64,000 nt of DNA from Cercis canadensis (GCA_003255065.1 QAOA01000431.1:647189-711188); one strand, 5' to 3'; counted from the first letter of the stretch, positions 1 to 10,985 are shown. A program made the numbers and translations. Notes: generated by a model not told the origin, from the sequence alone.

Positions 1-196
1 CATAATTGATGAGTTGCCGAGGCTCCTCAAATTAGTAAAATTTATAATCGATTCACCAAAGCTACCTGTAGCATAAGGTAACACCGAGTCGAACCAAAGG
101 ATTATTCTAATTATGGAATCAGATTAAGGAGCTTACAAACAGGGGGGTTATTTTGTTGGATTAATTAACAAAAAGTAATTTAAAAGTGGGTCACTG

Positions 197-430
197 AAAA
201 TAATGGATAGAAAGTAAAGGGCAGAAAGTAAAGGCAGAAAGTAAAAGGCAGAAAGTAAAAGCAGAAAGTAAAGGCAGAAAGTAAAAGACAGAAAGTAAAA
301 GACAGAAAGTAAAAGGCAGAAAGTAATTGGCAGAAAGTAAAGGCAGAAAGTAATTGGCAGAAAGTAAAGGCAGAAAATAAAGGCAAAAAGTAATTGGAAG
401 AAAATAAAGGCAGAAAGTAATGGAAAGTAA
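197..430. repeat. Minisatellite GGCAGAAAGTAA(A/TT) in LTR
   Basis: About 16 imperfect 12-14 bp units by eye, alternating endings AAA, AAAA and ATT. The same array lies in the other LTRs of this family at about 15998-16170, 22480-22705 and, inverted, 36425-36720. It produces long spurious hydrophobic ORFs (Phe/Leu/Cys rich) on the opposite strand, which I do not regard as genes. Confidence 0.9.
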
Positions 431-1016
431 TTGAATTTAGCAAAGCAATCAATCCAAGGAATCAACTAATTTTGATTTTAATCCGTCCTTGATTACAAAA
501 GATTCATTCAATCATTAACCTAGTTCTTGGCCTTAGAACACATCAAGAAGCCTCTAAGTGGTCTATGAATTTCTACTGGATAAGCATCCAAAATTCAATT
601 AATTCAGGTTCAATGAATTAAGCATCCACTAATCCAAATTAATTTAAAGTCCAGAATCCAACCAAGGTTAAACAATCCATCAAAAAGCTTAGAAACATTG
701 TTTAATCTTTTCAATCCTCTTTTAACATAAGAAATTAAGCAATTATCATATGAACATTCAAATATGAATTTAAGCAACTCAAACAGAATTAAAGGATGAA
801 AAGCAGTTGATTAATCACTGAATAAATAGCAGTTAAAATAGAATCTCAGAATCAATAATCAGAACAGCCAAAACCTGGATTGATCTAAGTGATTAGCCCT
901 CCATGAACATGAAGGAATGATCCATTACAAGAAAAAAGCAAAGAAAAGCTATAGAGAGAAAGGAGGCAAGAAAAATTGTCTAGCCAAAAGACGTGAATCT
1001 CGAATGCCTCTTCTCC

Positions 1017-1024
1017 TATTTATA
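1017..1024 (-). promoter_or_regulatory. TATA box in outer-family LTR
   Basis: The minus strand reads TATAAATA inside GTCTATAAATAGGAG, about 640 bp from the LTR start, where a U3 promoter is expected. The same octamer is kept at 16752-16759, 23294-23301 and, inverted, 35828-35835. Confidence 0.65.
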
Positions 1025-1665
1025 GACATCTAAAAATAACTACATACCCAAACTTCCCTTAGGTCAGAATTATTCCCATGGGCCTTAGCTTTCATTGGGC
1101 TTTGGTTTGGGCTTAATTGGACTTGTAATGAAGAACTTAGGCACATTTAAGTGCCAACAGGTCTCTGGAACCATCAGCCAATTTCGACAGGCAATAAGAC
1201 CATCTAAAATATACAATTTGGTAAACCGGTCTTCATAGAAATTGTAGCTCTACGTCTTCGATTTTCAATGGAACTAGTTTCAATTCCATAAGACACCCAC
1301 AGCTTAAGTTATGGTCCAAACACTGCATGTGGGTCAGGATCCTACGACAGCATCTCTTCTCTGGCTTCCAGGCTGCATATGACTAGCTAGACATCCAAAT
1401 TAGACTTAGGGCTCTGAATCAAAGTTGTAGATATTTCTCTTAGCTTTCCTACAAGGTAAGATTTAAAATTATTAGATATTTAGAACTCAAGTTATTGCTG
1501 AAAAACAGAGAGTGCATAAAATGCCCAGTATTGCTGACAAAATACATTTAGGCCAAATTGGATCCAAACTCATGAAATGTGGCCCAAGCCCACTCAAATA
1601 GGCCCAAAAGAGGTTTAAGAAGCTAGAAATGAGGAAGAATTACTATATATAAAGTGTGATTATCA

Positions 1666-1678
1666 AATTTCCCCACAC
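1666..1678 (-). other. Polypurine tract of outer element
   Basis: The minus strand reads GTGTGGGGAAATT directly before the 3' LTR start. Known role: RNase H-resistant primer for plus-strand DNA synthesis. Confidence 0.7.
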
Positions 1679-2061
1679 TTAGCTTTTGCACATCTCGGAC
1701 AAAGTACAATTTCAAAATAAGGAAAGAAAGAACAAGGAAACAAAAACAAATTTAAAAACTAAAGAATCACCTCCCAATGATATTTAAGATATGCATAAGT
1801 TCATACCACAAGTAAGATGACCAATTAAATTCAAGAGAGTCAAAACATTTATGAGATAAAATTGCTTCACAACTCAAACTAACAAACAAGGTAATTTCAA
1901 TTGGAAAGCATAAGTCAAGAATGATAGATTCTCACAATATATACTCTCAATCCCTCAAGTGTTTAGAAAGTAGGTACTTCACTCAATCAAACTCATGAAG
2001 AAATGCACTGCCATAAGCTTGCTTATATTCTACTTCTCCACTACTCAAACAAATGCACACA
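1679..2061 (-). other. Outer element 3' non-coding region, first part
   Basis: No coding signal. It is closely similar to the 3' non-coding region of the inner element at 3508-3890, and continues on the far side of the inner insertion at 8544 without loss apart from the TSD. Confidence 0.8.
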
Positions 2062-2066
2062 CAAAT

Positions 2067-3493
2067 TGATGAGTTACCGAGGCTCCTCAAATTACTTAAA
2101 GTTTAAGGTCAGTTCCTAAGCTATTTGCAGCAAAGGGCAGCCCTAAGTCGAACCTAAGGATTGTTCTATTTGGTGAATCATATTGAGAAGCATATAAACA
2201 GGGGGGTTGTGTTTGTTTATGTGATTAACAAAAATTAATTGAAAGTGGTAGAGTTTAAGAGAAAGCAACCAATCCAAGTCTTAACTAATTCTGATTTTGA
2301 TTCATCCTTGATTTCCAAGGATCCACTTAATTATTAATCATGTTCTTGGCCTTTAAAACATATCAAGAAGCCTCTCAATGTTCTATGGATGTCTACTGGT
2401 TAAGCAACCAGAATTCGGTTCAACAAGGGACTAAATGAATTAAGCAAACATTCAAGTCCAGTTTAACCTAAGTCCTGAATCCAGCCAAGGTAATTAATCC
2501 GTCCAAGCTTAGAACCATTAATTAACCATACAATCCTCTTTTATCACATGCAAACAGAATATGAACACATGAATAATCCAATCCGAATTAAGCAATTCAA
2601 ACAGAATATTTCAGAGGATTGAAAGAACTTGATTAACAACTAAAATGAAGAACAACAACACATAATCTCAAAATCAATAATCAGAATAGCAAAACCTGGA
2701 TTGATATGATGATTTAGCCCTCCATGAACAAGAAGAGCTGAGTTCTTACAAAATATCTAAGAGAAAACTTAGAGACTAAGGAAAGAGGAAAAGCTGTCTA
2801 AAAATATCTAATGACTTGATTCTGAATTTCGGCTGCCCCCTCTTGCTGATATAGACCTCCAAATTTACATGCACACCCAAATTGCCCTTAGGGCACACTT
2901 GTTCCCATGGGCCTTAGCTTCAATTGGGCTTTGGTTTGGGCCCATTTGGACTTGTCATGAGGAAGTTAGGCCCATTTAAGTGGCAAAAGGTGTCTGGAAC
3001 CGTCAGCTAACTTGCACAGCAAATAAGACCATCTTCAACATAAAATATGGTGAACCGGTCTTCATATCAATTGAAGCTCTGTCTGTTAGCTTTCCAATGG
3101 TACCAGTTTCAGGTCCATATGACATCCACAACTCAAGTTATGACCCAAATACTGCATGTAGGTCAGGATCCTGCGACAGCATGTCTTCTCTGGCTTCCAG
3201 GCTGCATATGACCTTCTGAACGTCCGAATTAGCTTTGGAGCCCTGAAAGAAAGTTGTAGACAATTCTCTCAGCTTTCCAACAAGGTATGACTCGGAATTT
3301 TTAGACATCCAGAACTCAAGATATGCCTGAAACACAGAGACAGCATATAATGCCCAGTATTGCTGGAAATTGCAATTAAGCATAAATGGATCCTAAGTCA
3401 TGAAATGAGGTCTAAGTCTATGCAATTCAGCCCAAAAGAGGTTTAAAAGACTAAGTATGAGGAATAACTATTGTATAAAAAGTGTGTTCATCA
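2067..3493 (-). repeat. 3' LTR of inner element
   Basis: 1427 bp, TGAT...ATCA, almost identical to 7111-8538. Relative to the outer family LTR it lacks the minisatellite block. The TATA region reads TCTATATCAG on the minus strand instead of TCTATAAATAGG. Confidence 0.93.
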
Positions 3494-3507
3494 AATTCCC
3501 CCACACT
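3494..3507 (-). other. Polypurine tract of inner element
   Basis: The minus strand reads AGTGTGGGGGAATT directly before the 3' LTR. Confidence 0.7.
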
Positions 3508-5040
3508 TAGCTTTTGCACGTCTCGGGCAAACTAAAATTCCAAAACTAAGAAAAGCAAGAACAAGGAAACAAAAACAAATTTAAAAACTAAAGGATCACC
3601 TCCCAATGATATTTAAGAAATGCAGAAGTTCATACCACAAGTAAGATAAGCAATTAAAGATTCAAGGAACTCACAGCATTCATGAAATAAAATTTCTTCT
3701 CATCCAAAATCAACAAACAAGGTAACTTCAATTGGAAAGCATAAGTTAAGAATGATAGATCCTCACAAGATACACTCTCAATCCCTCAAGTGTTTAGAAA
3801 TTAGGTACTCCACTCAATCAAACTCATGAAGAGATGCACTACCATAAGCTTGCTTATCTTCTATTTCTCCACTACTCAAACAATTGCACACACAAATCAA
3901 GAGGACTTTATTTAAGGTTGTAATAAGGCCAAGGGTAAAGGTAAAGGAATGAATGAAGATGGATATCACAAGGTAAAAACTCAAAGAGAATAAGAGAACA
4001 TTGGAGAGGAACTCAAATGACAAGCATTAAATTCCAAGTGTGTAAAGCATATTCTCCTTCCTTTGCACATATTCCTTTTCCTTTTCTTTTCCTTTTTCAC
4101 AATTCTGATTTTTTTTTTTTTTTTTTTTTCAGAACCAATTGGTTCTTTTTTTTCTTTCTTTCTTTCTTTCACATAATACTTTGCACATTAGGATTCACAA
4201 CCTCCACACTTGTGCTATTAATTACCCACAAGTATAAGAGCTCCTCCAAGACAATGAACCAATGCTCTCCCATTCCCTAAGGTAAGGTAACAACATGGTA
4301 TTTTGTACATAGGCATATAATGAGCTAATATTAAAGATAGGGAAATAGGCTTAATGGGGGTAATCAAAGGGAAATAATACAAGGTTGGCTATTTGGCAAA
4401 GTGGCTAAATCAAGAAAGAATGCCTCAATCATGTTCATGTATGCAAATGAAAATGTAGCCTCAAAAAGAATCAAGCAAGTTCTAGAGTTAACAAATTCCA
4501 TGAGTGAAATCACACAAGAAGGAAAAGAATGGCACAAATGCCAAATCCATTCATCAAAAGGCTCAAAACTCACAAGGCATGTATCTATCAAACTTAATCA
4601 TCAATCCAACATCTAAAACCAAGCATGTGAAATTAAGGATGGAAAACAAGTTATTCAATCATGCTATGAACCTTGAAATGTAATTACTTTAAACTTACAA
4701 CTTTACAATTTCTATAACATCATTGGAGGGTAATTAAAACAGAAAAATGACAACAAAAAGAAAAAAAAAAAACAGCAAGAACAACAAACAGAAAAAATCA
4801 AAACAGAAAACAACAAATTTACAGAAATAGTAAAGTAATCAACTAAACTAATTAACTAACCTAATCAACTAAACAGAAAACAATAAAGCAGCTAAACTAT
4901 ACACAGAAATCCCTCCCCCACACTTAAATTTTACATTGTCCTCAATGTAAAAACTTCAAAAAGTATCAACAGATGACAAGTAATAACAAGCAGTCACATA
5001 AGGACAAGTAAAGTAAAAGAGAGAGAAGAAACATCCTTAT
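3508..5040 (-). other. Inner element 3' non-coding region
   Basis: About 1.5 kb without a supported gene. It is similar to the outer element's 1679-2061 plus 8544-9670. It holds a T-rich tract at about 4080-4170 (A-rich on the element's sense strand). ORFs seen here on either strand are not conserved with the outer copy, where they are broken. Confidence 0.75.
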
Positions 5041-5044
5041 CAGG

Positions 5045-5183
5045 GGAGGTAAATGGCATCATGTAAGTGGACCTCCTCCACTATCTCCTCTTTAGCTCCC
5101 TCACAGAATGGCTTGCGGCGGTTGAAAGCTGCTTATCCAAGAAATGACCAAACTTCCCGCACGCATGTGGGGTAAGATAAAGC
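5045..5183 (-). pseudogene. Fused scraps of RT and pol C-terminus in inner element
   Basis: Reading the minus strand, 5183 to about 5133 matches the RT thumb/connection segment of the outer element at about 11585-11635 (PTCVREV...SFLG). It then jumps to the extreme pol C-terminus (EEIVEEVHL...AIYLP), which in the outer element is at 9672-9740. So one deletion removed everything between: the rest of RT, RNase H and integrase. This junction is direct evidence that the inner element derives from a full Athila element. Confidence 0.8.
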
Positions 5184-5394
5184 AGACATCAAGAACAGAA
5201 AATTGAATTAAAAACAAAAATAGAGTTAGAAACAAGACTAGAAAACAGAAAATTCAAAGCAAAAACAGAAAACAGAAATAGAATAGAAACAAAAGCAAAA
5301 ACAGAAAACATAATATAAATACAGTAATATAATCAGAAAATGTACTCCCCTGAAGCTCAAGGTATCATCTTCCGATTATGTGCAGCAAACACAG

Positions 5395-6642
5395 CTAGAT
5401 ACCGGGGTCAAAGACCACTCTCACAAAGTCTTGGGTTGCCCCTGTAGAATCATCTGCTAAAGCCGCAGAATCAGAACCGGAACCAGAATTAGAATCAGAG
5501 GCAGATGTAGATGCACCAGAATTGCCATCGCTTAAAAATGTAGAAATTTCTGCACAGATGACACAGCTAATGTCACCATCACAAACAACATGTGAATGGC
5601 GCTGGAGATAACCCTCTATACCCACAAAGTCAGGGAATTCATAACATAGCTCCTCAGACACATCCACTAACTCTGTAGGAGCATCAATGACCACAGCCTC
5701 TGGAATAGAGTCATCTTGTTCTAAAAATACTGCAATCTCAGAACAAGCAGGGCAAACACAATCACCACAATTGCAGCACATAGAATCAGGAGTGCTCAAG
5801 AAGGCAGATATCTCAGCACATACTGCACAAGGTATATCACCATCACAGTCAGGACAGGAGGGGCACCAAAGAGGGTCATCAACACCAACAAAATTTGGGA
5901 AGTCAGCACAGAGCTCATCACACCCATCCCCAACTAGATCATCAGTCAAATCAATGTGAAAGACAGAGTGCTCATCCATGGAATGCTGCATAGGCTCAAA
6001 AATATTGAACTGCACAACAGAGTCTCCAAACTCCATGGTCTGAGAAGGAAGTGCACCAGAACCCTGGGATTGCAATTGACTCACAGATGATGCCAATTGT
6101 CCAATCTGTGTTTCCAGATTCTGCATGGTGGACTCTGCCCTCTGCTGGAACTGGATGTTGCTGGTGGCCATCTGCTTCACCAAATCTTCCAATGAAAGCT
6201 CAGGTTTGGATGTTGACGAGTGAGTTGGTGGCATAGGCTGCTGCTGGAATGGTGGCCTAGTTTGTTGAAACTGGCTCTGTTGTTGGTATGGTTGCCTATA
6301 CTGCTGTTGCTGTTGTTGGGAGGACTGCTGTTGTGGTGCTGCAGCATTGCCACATCTAAAATTTGGATGATCCCTCCAACCAGGGTTATAAGTGTTGGAG
6401 TATGGATCATATCTAGGCTGCTGGATTGGCTGCATGGCTGGTTCAGGTGCTTGATGTCCCACTACCAATTGTCTCACCAAAGATGTCAATTCATCAAGTC
6501 TATGGTCCATCCTCTGTTTGTCAGAAAGTGATGCAACAACCTCTTTGACTCTTTTAGTAGTAGGGGAACCTAGTATGCACCATGAACAAAAAGTGATAGA
6601 ACAACAAAACACACCAAAACACACAACAAAACACAAAATCAC
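5395..6642 (-). CDS. Gag C-terminal / post-protease fusion ORF with repeated Cys modules (415 codons)
   Basis: Only long intact ORF of the inner element. Residues 1-25 are Cys/Phe rich and are translated from leader DNA; the outer element's gag start codon (ATGACTAGG) is changed to ATACTAGG here, so the true start may be Met45. Residues about 33-60 and 145-200 match the outer gag (coiled-coil-like DELTSLVRQL; NLETQIGQL), with a Gln-rich stretch at about 102-135. At residue 202 the sequence jumps to the outer element's post-protease segment (MEFGD... EHSVF). Cysteine modules lie at 260-275 (C-x2-C-x2-C-x5-C-x2-C), 289-300 and 354-363, each followed by (A/S)EI. The tail at 371-400 is Ser/Asp rich. 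The outer element has only one such module. Function unknown; a zinc-binding or RNA-binding role is an inference from Cys spacing only. Confidence 0.7.
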   Translation of the reverse strand: MILCFVVCFGVFCCSITFCSWCILGSPTTKRVKEVVASLSDKQRMDHRLDELTSLVRQLVVGHQAPEPAMQPIQQPRYDPYSNTYNPGWRDHPNFRCGNAAAPQQQSSQQQQQQYRQPYQQQSQFQQTRPPFQQQPMPPTHSSTSKPELSLEDLVKQMATSNIQFQQRAESTMQNLETQIGQLASSVSQLQSQGSGALPSQTMEFGDSVVQFNIFEPMQHSMDEHSVFHIDLTDDLVGDGCDELCADFPNFVGVDDPLWCPSCPDCDGDIPCAVCAEISAFLSTPDSMCCNCGDCVCPACSEIAVFLEQDDSIPEAVVIDAPTELVDVSEELCYEFPDFVGIEGYLQRHSHVVCDGDISCVICAEISTFLSDGNSGASTSASDSNSGSGSDSAALADDSTGATQDFVRVVFDPGI

Positions 6643-7087
6643 ACAAAAAGTGACAAAATTGAACTAAAATCGAAACACACCAAAAACACAAAACAAAGGT
6701 AAAAAGACACCAAAATAAGACTAGAAAATGTATCTAAACATTTTTAAATTTTTTTCTAACACCACAGGACGAAAGGTGGATGAAAATGGAAGTCAAAAAT
6801 CAAATAAAAAATTTTAAAAAATTGAAAAAATGATCTAAACGATGGAATTTGGCCAAAATAGGGTGGGGCTCACTACAAAATAGTGAGTTTTTCTTTCCAA
6901 GACGTTTTCCTTCAACTGACCAATTCTCAGGTTATTCTGGGCTAAAAAATTCGTACTAAATTTTCTGAAAAATTTGCCTAAAATCACCCGTTTTCACCAA
7001 AAACCACCAAGACAAAACAACAAAGGGGGTTTATGAAGGGTTAGCAGTAAAGTAAACTCCTAATATGATTGACCAAAACTAGAATAA

Positions 7088-7105
7088 TCCCCGGCAACGG
7101 CGCCA
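7088..7105 (-). other. Primer-binding site, tRNA-Asp (inner element)
   Basis: The minus strand reads TGGCGCCGTTGCCGGGG, five bases from the LTR edge. It is complementary to the 3' end of plant tRNA-Asp, the usual Athila primer. On the plus strand it looks like a tRNA 3' end, but no tRNA gene is present. Confidence 0.9.
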
Positions 7106-7110
7106 AAATT

Positions 7111-8538
7111 TGATGAGCTGCCGAGGCTCCTCAAATTACTTAAAGTTTAAGGTCGGTTCCTAAGCTATTTGCAGCAAAGGGCAGCCCTAAGTCGAACCTA
7201 AGGATTGTTCTATTTGGTGAATCATATTGAGAAGCATATAAACAGGGGGGTTGTGTTTGTTTCTGTGATTAACAAAAATTAATTGAAAGTGGTAAAGTTT
7301 AAGAGAAAGCAACCAATCCAAGTCTTAACTAATTCTGATTTTGATTCATCCTTGATTTCCAAGGATCCATTTAATTATTAATCATGTTCTTGGCCTTTAA
7401 AACATATCAAGAAGCCTCTCAATGTTCTATGGATGTCTACTGGTTAAGCAACCAGAATTCGGTTCAACAAGGGACTAAATGAATTAAGCAAACATTCAAG
7501 TCCAGTTTAACCTAAGTCCTGAATCCAGCCAAGGTAATTAATCCGTCCAAGCTTAGAACCATTAATTAACCATACAATCCTCTTTTATCACATGCAAACA
7601 GAATATGAACACATGAATAATCTAATCCGAATTAAGCAATTCAAACAGAATATTTCAGAGGATTGAAAGAACTTGATTAACAACTAAAATGAAAAACAAC
7701 AACACATAATCTCAAAATCAATAATCAGAATAGCAAAACCTGGATTGATATGATGATTTAGCCCTCCATGAACAAGAAGAGCTGAGTTCTTACAAAATAT
7801 CTAAGAGAAAACTTAGAGACTAAGGAAAGAAGAAAAGCTGTCTAAAAATATCTAATGACTTGATTCTGAATTTTGGCTGCCCCCCTCTTGCTGATATAGA
7901 CCTCAAAATTTACATGCACACCCAAATTGCCCTTAGGGCACACTTGTTCCCATGGGCCTTAGCTTCAATTGGGCTTTGGTTTGGGCCCATTTGGACTTGT
8001 CATGAGGAAGTTAGGCCCATTTAAGTGGCAAAAGGTGTCTGGAACCGTCAGCTAACTTGCACAGCAAATAAGACCATCTTCAACATAAAATATGGTGAAC
8101 CGGTCTTCATATCAATTGAAGCTCTGTCTGTTAGCTTTCCAATGGTACCAGTTTCAGGTCCATATGACATACACAACTCAAGTTATGGCCCAAATACTGC
8201 ATGTAGGTCAGGATCCTGCGACAGCATGTCTTCTCTGGCTTCCAGGCTGCATATGACCTTCTGAACGTCCGAATTAGCTTTGGAGCCCTGAAAGAAAGTT
8301 GTAGACAATTCTCTCAGCTTTCCAACAAGGTATGACTCGGAATTTTTAGACATCCAGAACTCAAGATATGCATGAAACACAGAGACAGCATATAATGCCC
8401 AGTATTGCTGGAAATTGCAATTAAGCATAAATGGATCCAAAGTCATGAAATGAGGTCTAAGTCTATGCAATTCAGCCCAAAAGAGGTTTAAAAGACTAAA
8501 TATGAGGGATAACTATTATATAAAAAGTGTGTTCATCA
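7111..8538 (-). repeat. 5' LTR of inner element
   Basis: 1428 bp, TGAT...ATCA, adjacent to the primer-binding site. Nearly identical to 2067-3493. Confidence 0.93.
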
Positions 8539-8543
8539 CAAAT

Positions 8544-8788
8544 CAAGAGGACTTTATTTAAGGTTGTAATAAGGCCAAGGTAAAAGGTAGGAATAATATG
8601 GATATGACAAGCTAAGTACCCTAAGAGAATAAAAGAGCATTGGGGAGGAATTCAATTAACAAGCATGAAACTTTTTCCAATTTTCAAACCTGTAAAGTAT
8701 ACTCTTTTTTCTTTTCACATATTTCTTCCTTTTCCTTTTTCCTTTCCTTTTTCACAATTCTGATTTTTTTTTTTGATCAACTAATTGG

Positions 8789-8822
<34 letters not shown>

Positions 8823-9670
8823 CTTTTTTTCATTTTTGTTTTTTTTTTTTTTTCCACTTATTGGCTTTTTTTTTTTTTTTTCTTTCTTTCACATCTCACT
8901 TTGCACATTGCACAATAATTTTCACTACCTCTACACTTGCATTATTAATTACCCACAAGCATAAGAGTTCCTCCAAGATAATGAACCAATGCCCTCCCAT
9001 TCCCTAAGGTAAGGTAACAACACGGTTTTTCACATAGGCACATAATAAGTTAAGACTAAAGATAGACAAATAGGCTCAATGGGGGTAGTCAAAGGGAAAT
9101 GATGCAAGGTTGGTTATTTGGCAAAGTAGCTAAATCAAGAAAGAATGCCTCAATCATGTTCATGTATGCAAGTGAAAATGTAGCTTTAAAAAGAATCAAA
9201 TCAAGTTCTAGAGTGACCAAAATCCATGAGTGAAAATCACACTAGAAAGAAAAGAATGCCACAAATGCTAAATTCATCCATTAAAAAGCTCAAAATCTCA
9301 CAAGGGATGCATGTATCAAACTTAATCACCAATCCAACATTTAAAACCAAGCATGTGAAATTAAGGAAGGAAAACAAATTATTCAATCATGCTATGAACC
9401 TTGAATTGCAATTACTTTAAACTTACAACTTCACAAATCATAAAACATTACTGGAAGGCAATTTAAAACAGAAAAAATTGACAATTAAAACAAAAAAAAA
9501 AGCAAAAAGACTAAAAACAACAAAACAATATACTAAACAGAAGCAACTAAACTGCATAGAAATCCCTCCCCCACACTTAAATTTTGCATTGCCCTCAATG
9601 TAAAAGTTTTAACAAGTATCATCAATCAAATAGGGTAAGTAAAAAAAAAGAAAAAAAAAGAAATATCCTG
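8544..9670 (-). other. Outer element 3' non-coding region, second part
   Basis: Continues the outer element after the inner insertion. Contains a T-dominated tract at about 8767-8882 (long homopolymer runs broken by single other bases) and no supported gene. In some Athila elements an env-like ORF lies here; I see none. Confidence 0.75.
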
Positions 9671-9671
9671 A

Positions 9672-10811
9672 TCAAGGGAGATAAATGGCTTCTTGCAAGT
9701 GGACCTCCTCCACGATGTCCTCTTGTGCTCCCTCATAGAAAGGCTTTAGGCGATGTCCATTGACTGGAAAGGTCTTATTGGTTGCCTCACTTTTAATCTC
9801 CACTGCACCATAAGGAAAAACATGAGTAACCACAAAAGGATCTATCCATCTAGAACGAAGCTTACCGGGCATTAGCTTGAGACGGAAGTTGTAGAGCAAC
9901 ACTTTCTAACCAATGTGAAACTCTTTCCGTACCACCATCTTATCATGAACAACCTTGGTTTTTTCTTTATAGATTCGAGAGTTCTCATAAGCCTCCAACC
10001 TAATTTCTTCTAGTTCTTGAAGTTGAAGCTTCCTTTGGGATCCAGCTTGAACTAAGTCAAGATTGCACTGCTTTACTGCCCAATATGCCTTATGCTCTAT
10101 CTCCACTGGAAGGTGACACGCCTTGCCAAAGACGAGCTTATAAGGTGACATACCTATAGGAGTCTTGTAGGCAGTCTGATAAGCCCATAATGCATCATCT
10201 AGATGAATGCCCCAATCTTTTCTGTTGGGTTGGATGGTTTTCTCTAGAATCTGCTTGATCTCCCTATTTGACACCTCGACTTGCCCATTGGTTTGTGGAT
10301 GATAAGGAGTCGAGACCTTATGCACCACACCATATTTTCTCATCAGAGTCGCCATATGCTTATTGCAGAAATGAGAGCGTTGGTCACTGATGATTGCTCT
10401 CGGAATTCCAAACCTGCAGAAAATGTAAGTCCTGACAAAATCTAAGACAACACGAGAATCATCAGTTCGGGTGGCCTTGACCTCTACCCATTTAGAAACA
10501 TAATCCACAGCTAACAGAATGTACACAAAACCAAAAGAACTAGGAAAAGGACCCATGAAATCAATACCCCAAACATCAAATATTTCACAAAATAGTAAAA
10601 GTTGTTGAGGCATCTCATTCCTACGAGAAATATTACCTGTCCGTTGGCATTGTGCACAAAGTTTACAAAAACTATAAGCATCATGAAACAAGGTAGGACA
10701 ATATAATCCAGAGTCTAAAATTTTTCTAGCAGTGCGTTGGGGTCCAAAATGACCACCACATGCAGAAGTATGACATAATTGTAAAATAGACTCAAACTCA
10801 TGTCCAGGCAC
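9672..10811 (-). pseudogene. Integrase and pol C-terminus of outer Athila element
   Basis: Residues near 10811-10600 carry the HHCC zinc-binding end (H..H...C..C, CKLCAQC). The catalytic core follows with D in GIDFMGPF, D in IISDQRSHF and E in [13 protein letters not shown], giving a D,D,E triad. After 9906 a stop codon (TAG) splits off the last segment (9672-9902), which carries the basic integrase C-terminal region with a GAVEIKS-type strand. It would insert element DNA in the nucleus. It is continuous upstream with RNase H through a stretch (10811-10986) with one nonsense codon. The core looks otherwise intact. Confidence 0.88.
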
Positions 10812-10985
10812 ACACCTTCTAATGATTTGATCACTACATAATCTCTACAGATAGGGATCATCCCACACATAATGCTTCGCTTCACTTATAAGCTTATCAA
10901 CTTGATGCTTCTTAAAATAAGCAGGCAACTCAAAAGCAACCAAGTAATTTACCAAATCAGCATACCAAGGATCTTTACCTTGCAG

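Larger units (their letters stand above)
7..1665 (-). repeat. 3' LTR of outer Athila element
   Basis: Read on the minus strand it runs TGATAATCACAC... to ...CTCATCA. It pairs with the LTR at 15810-17399. On the minus strand U3 is about 1665 to 1024, followed by a TATA box at 1017-1024 and a transcribed R/U5 part that holds the minisatellite at about 197-430. It is 69 bp longer than its partner LTR, which matches about five extra minisatellite units. Confidence 0.93.
2067..8538 (-). mobile_element. Inner non-autonomous Athila derivative (young, internally deleted)
   Basis: Seen: LTRs at 2067-3493 and 7111-8538, exact TSD CAAAT at 2062-2066 and 8539-8543, a good tRNA-Asp primer-binding site and a polypurine tract. 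Internal region is only about 3.6 kb. It keeps a gag C-terminal part fused to the post-protease segment (ORF 5395-6642) and short scraps of RT and pol C-terminus at 5045-5183. It lacks the gag N-terminus, the protease active site, most of RT, RNase H and integrase. By eye the LTRs differ at about 19 substitutions and one 1-bp indel in 1427 bp, so it is young. Inferred: it must have moved using enzymes from an autonomous relative. Its LTRs are a subfamily without the minisatellite. Confidence 0.93.

Noticed and set aside
197-430. Regular short repeat as a possible CRISPR array
   Set aside because: Units are contiguous with no unique spacers, and the setting is a plant LTR.
148-465. Hydrophobic Phe/Leu/Cys ORFs on the minus strand here and at 15951-16200, 22426-22740 and 36389-36767
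   Set aside because: They are translations of the LTR minisatellite in several frames at once; unit length variation rather than coding explains the open frames.
2980-3219. 79-codon ORF in the inner LTR (also 8025-8264)
   Set aside because: Identical because the LTRs are duplicates; no family recognised, and it is not conserved in the outer LTR, where stops occur.
4401-4616. 71-codon plus-strand ORF in the inner 3' region
   Set aside because: The homologous stretch in the outer element (about 9140-9330) has indels and stops that break it; it is antisense to the element.
6220-6531. Plus-strand ORFs opposite gag and pol (e.g. 5687-5959, 11290-11628, 12260-12631, 14026-14379)
   Set aside because: Mirror frames of the minus-strand gag-pol; no independent motif.
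7088-7110. tRNA-Asp-like 3' end on the plus strand, also at 15788-15809
   Set aside because: Only about 17 bases match; it is the retrotransposon primer-binding site, not a tRNA gene.
8640-8918. 92-codon ORF rich in Phe
   Set aside because: Product of a poly-T tract.
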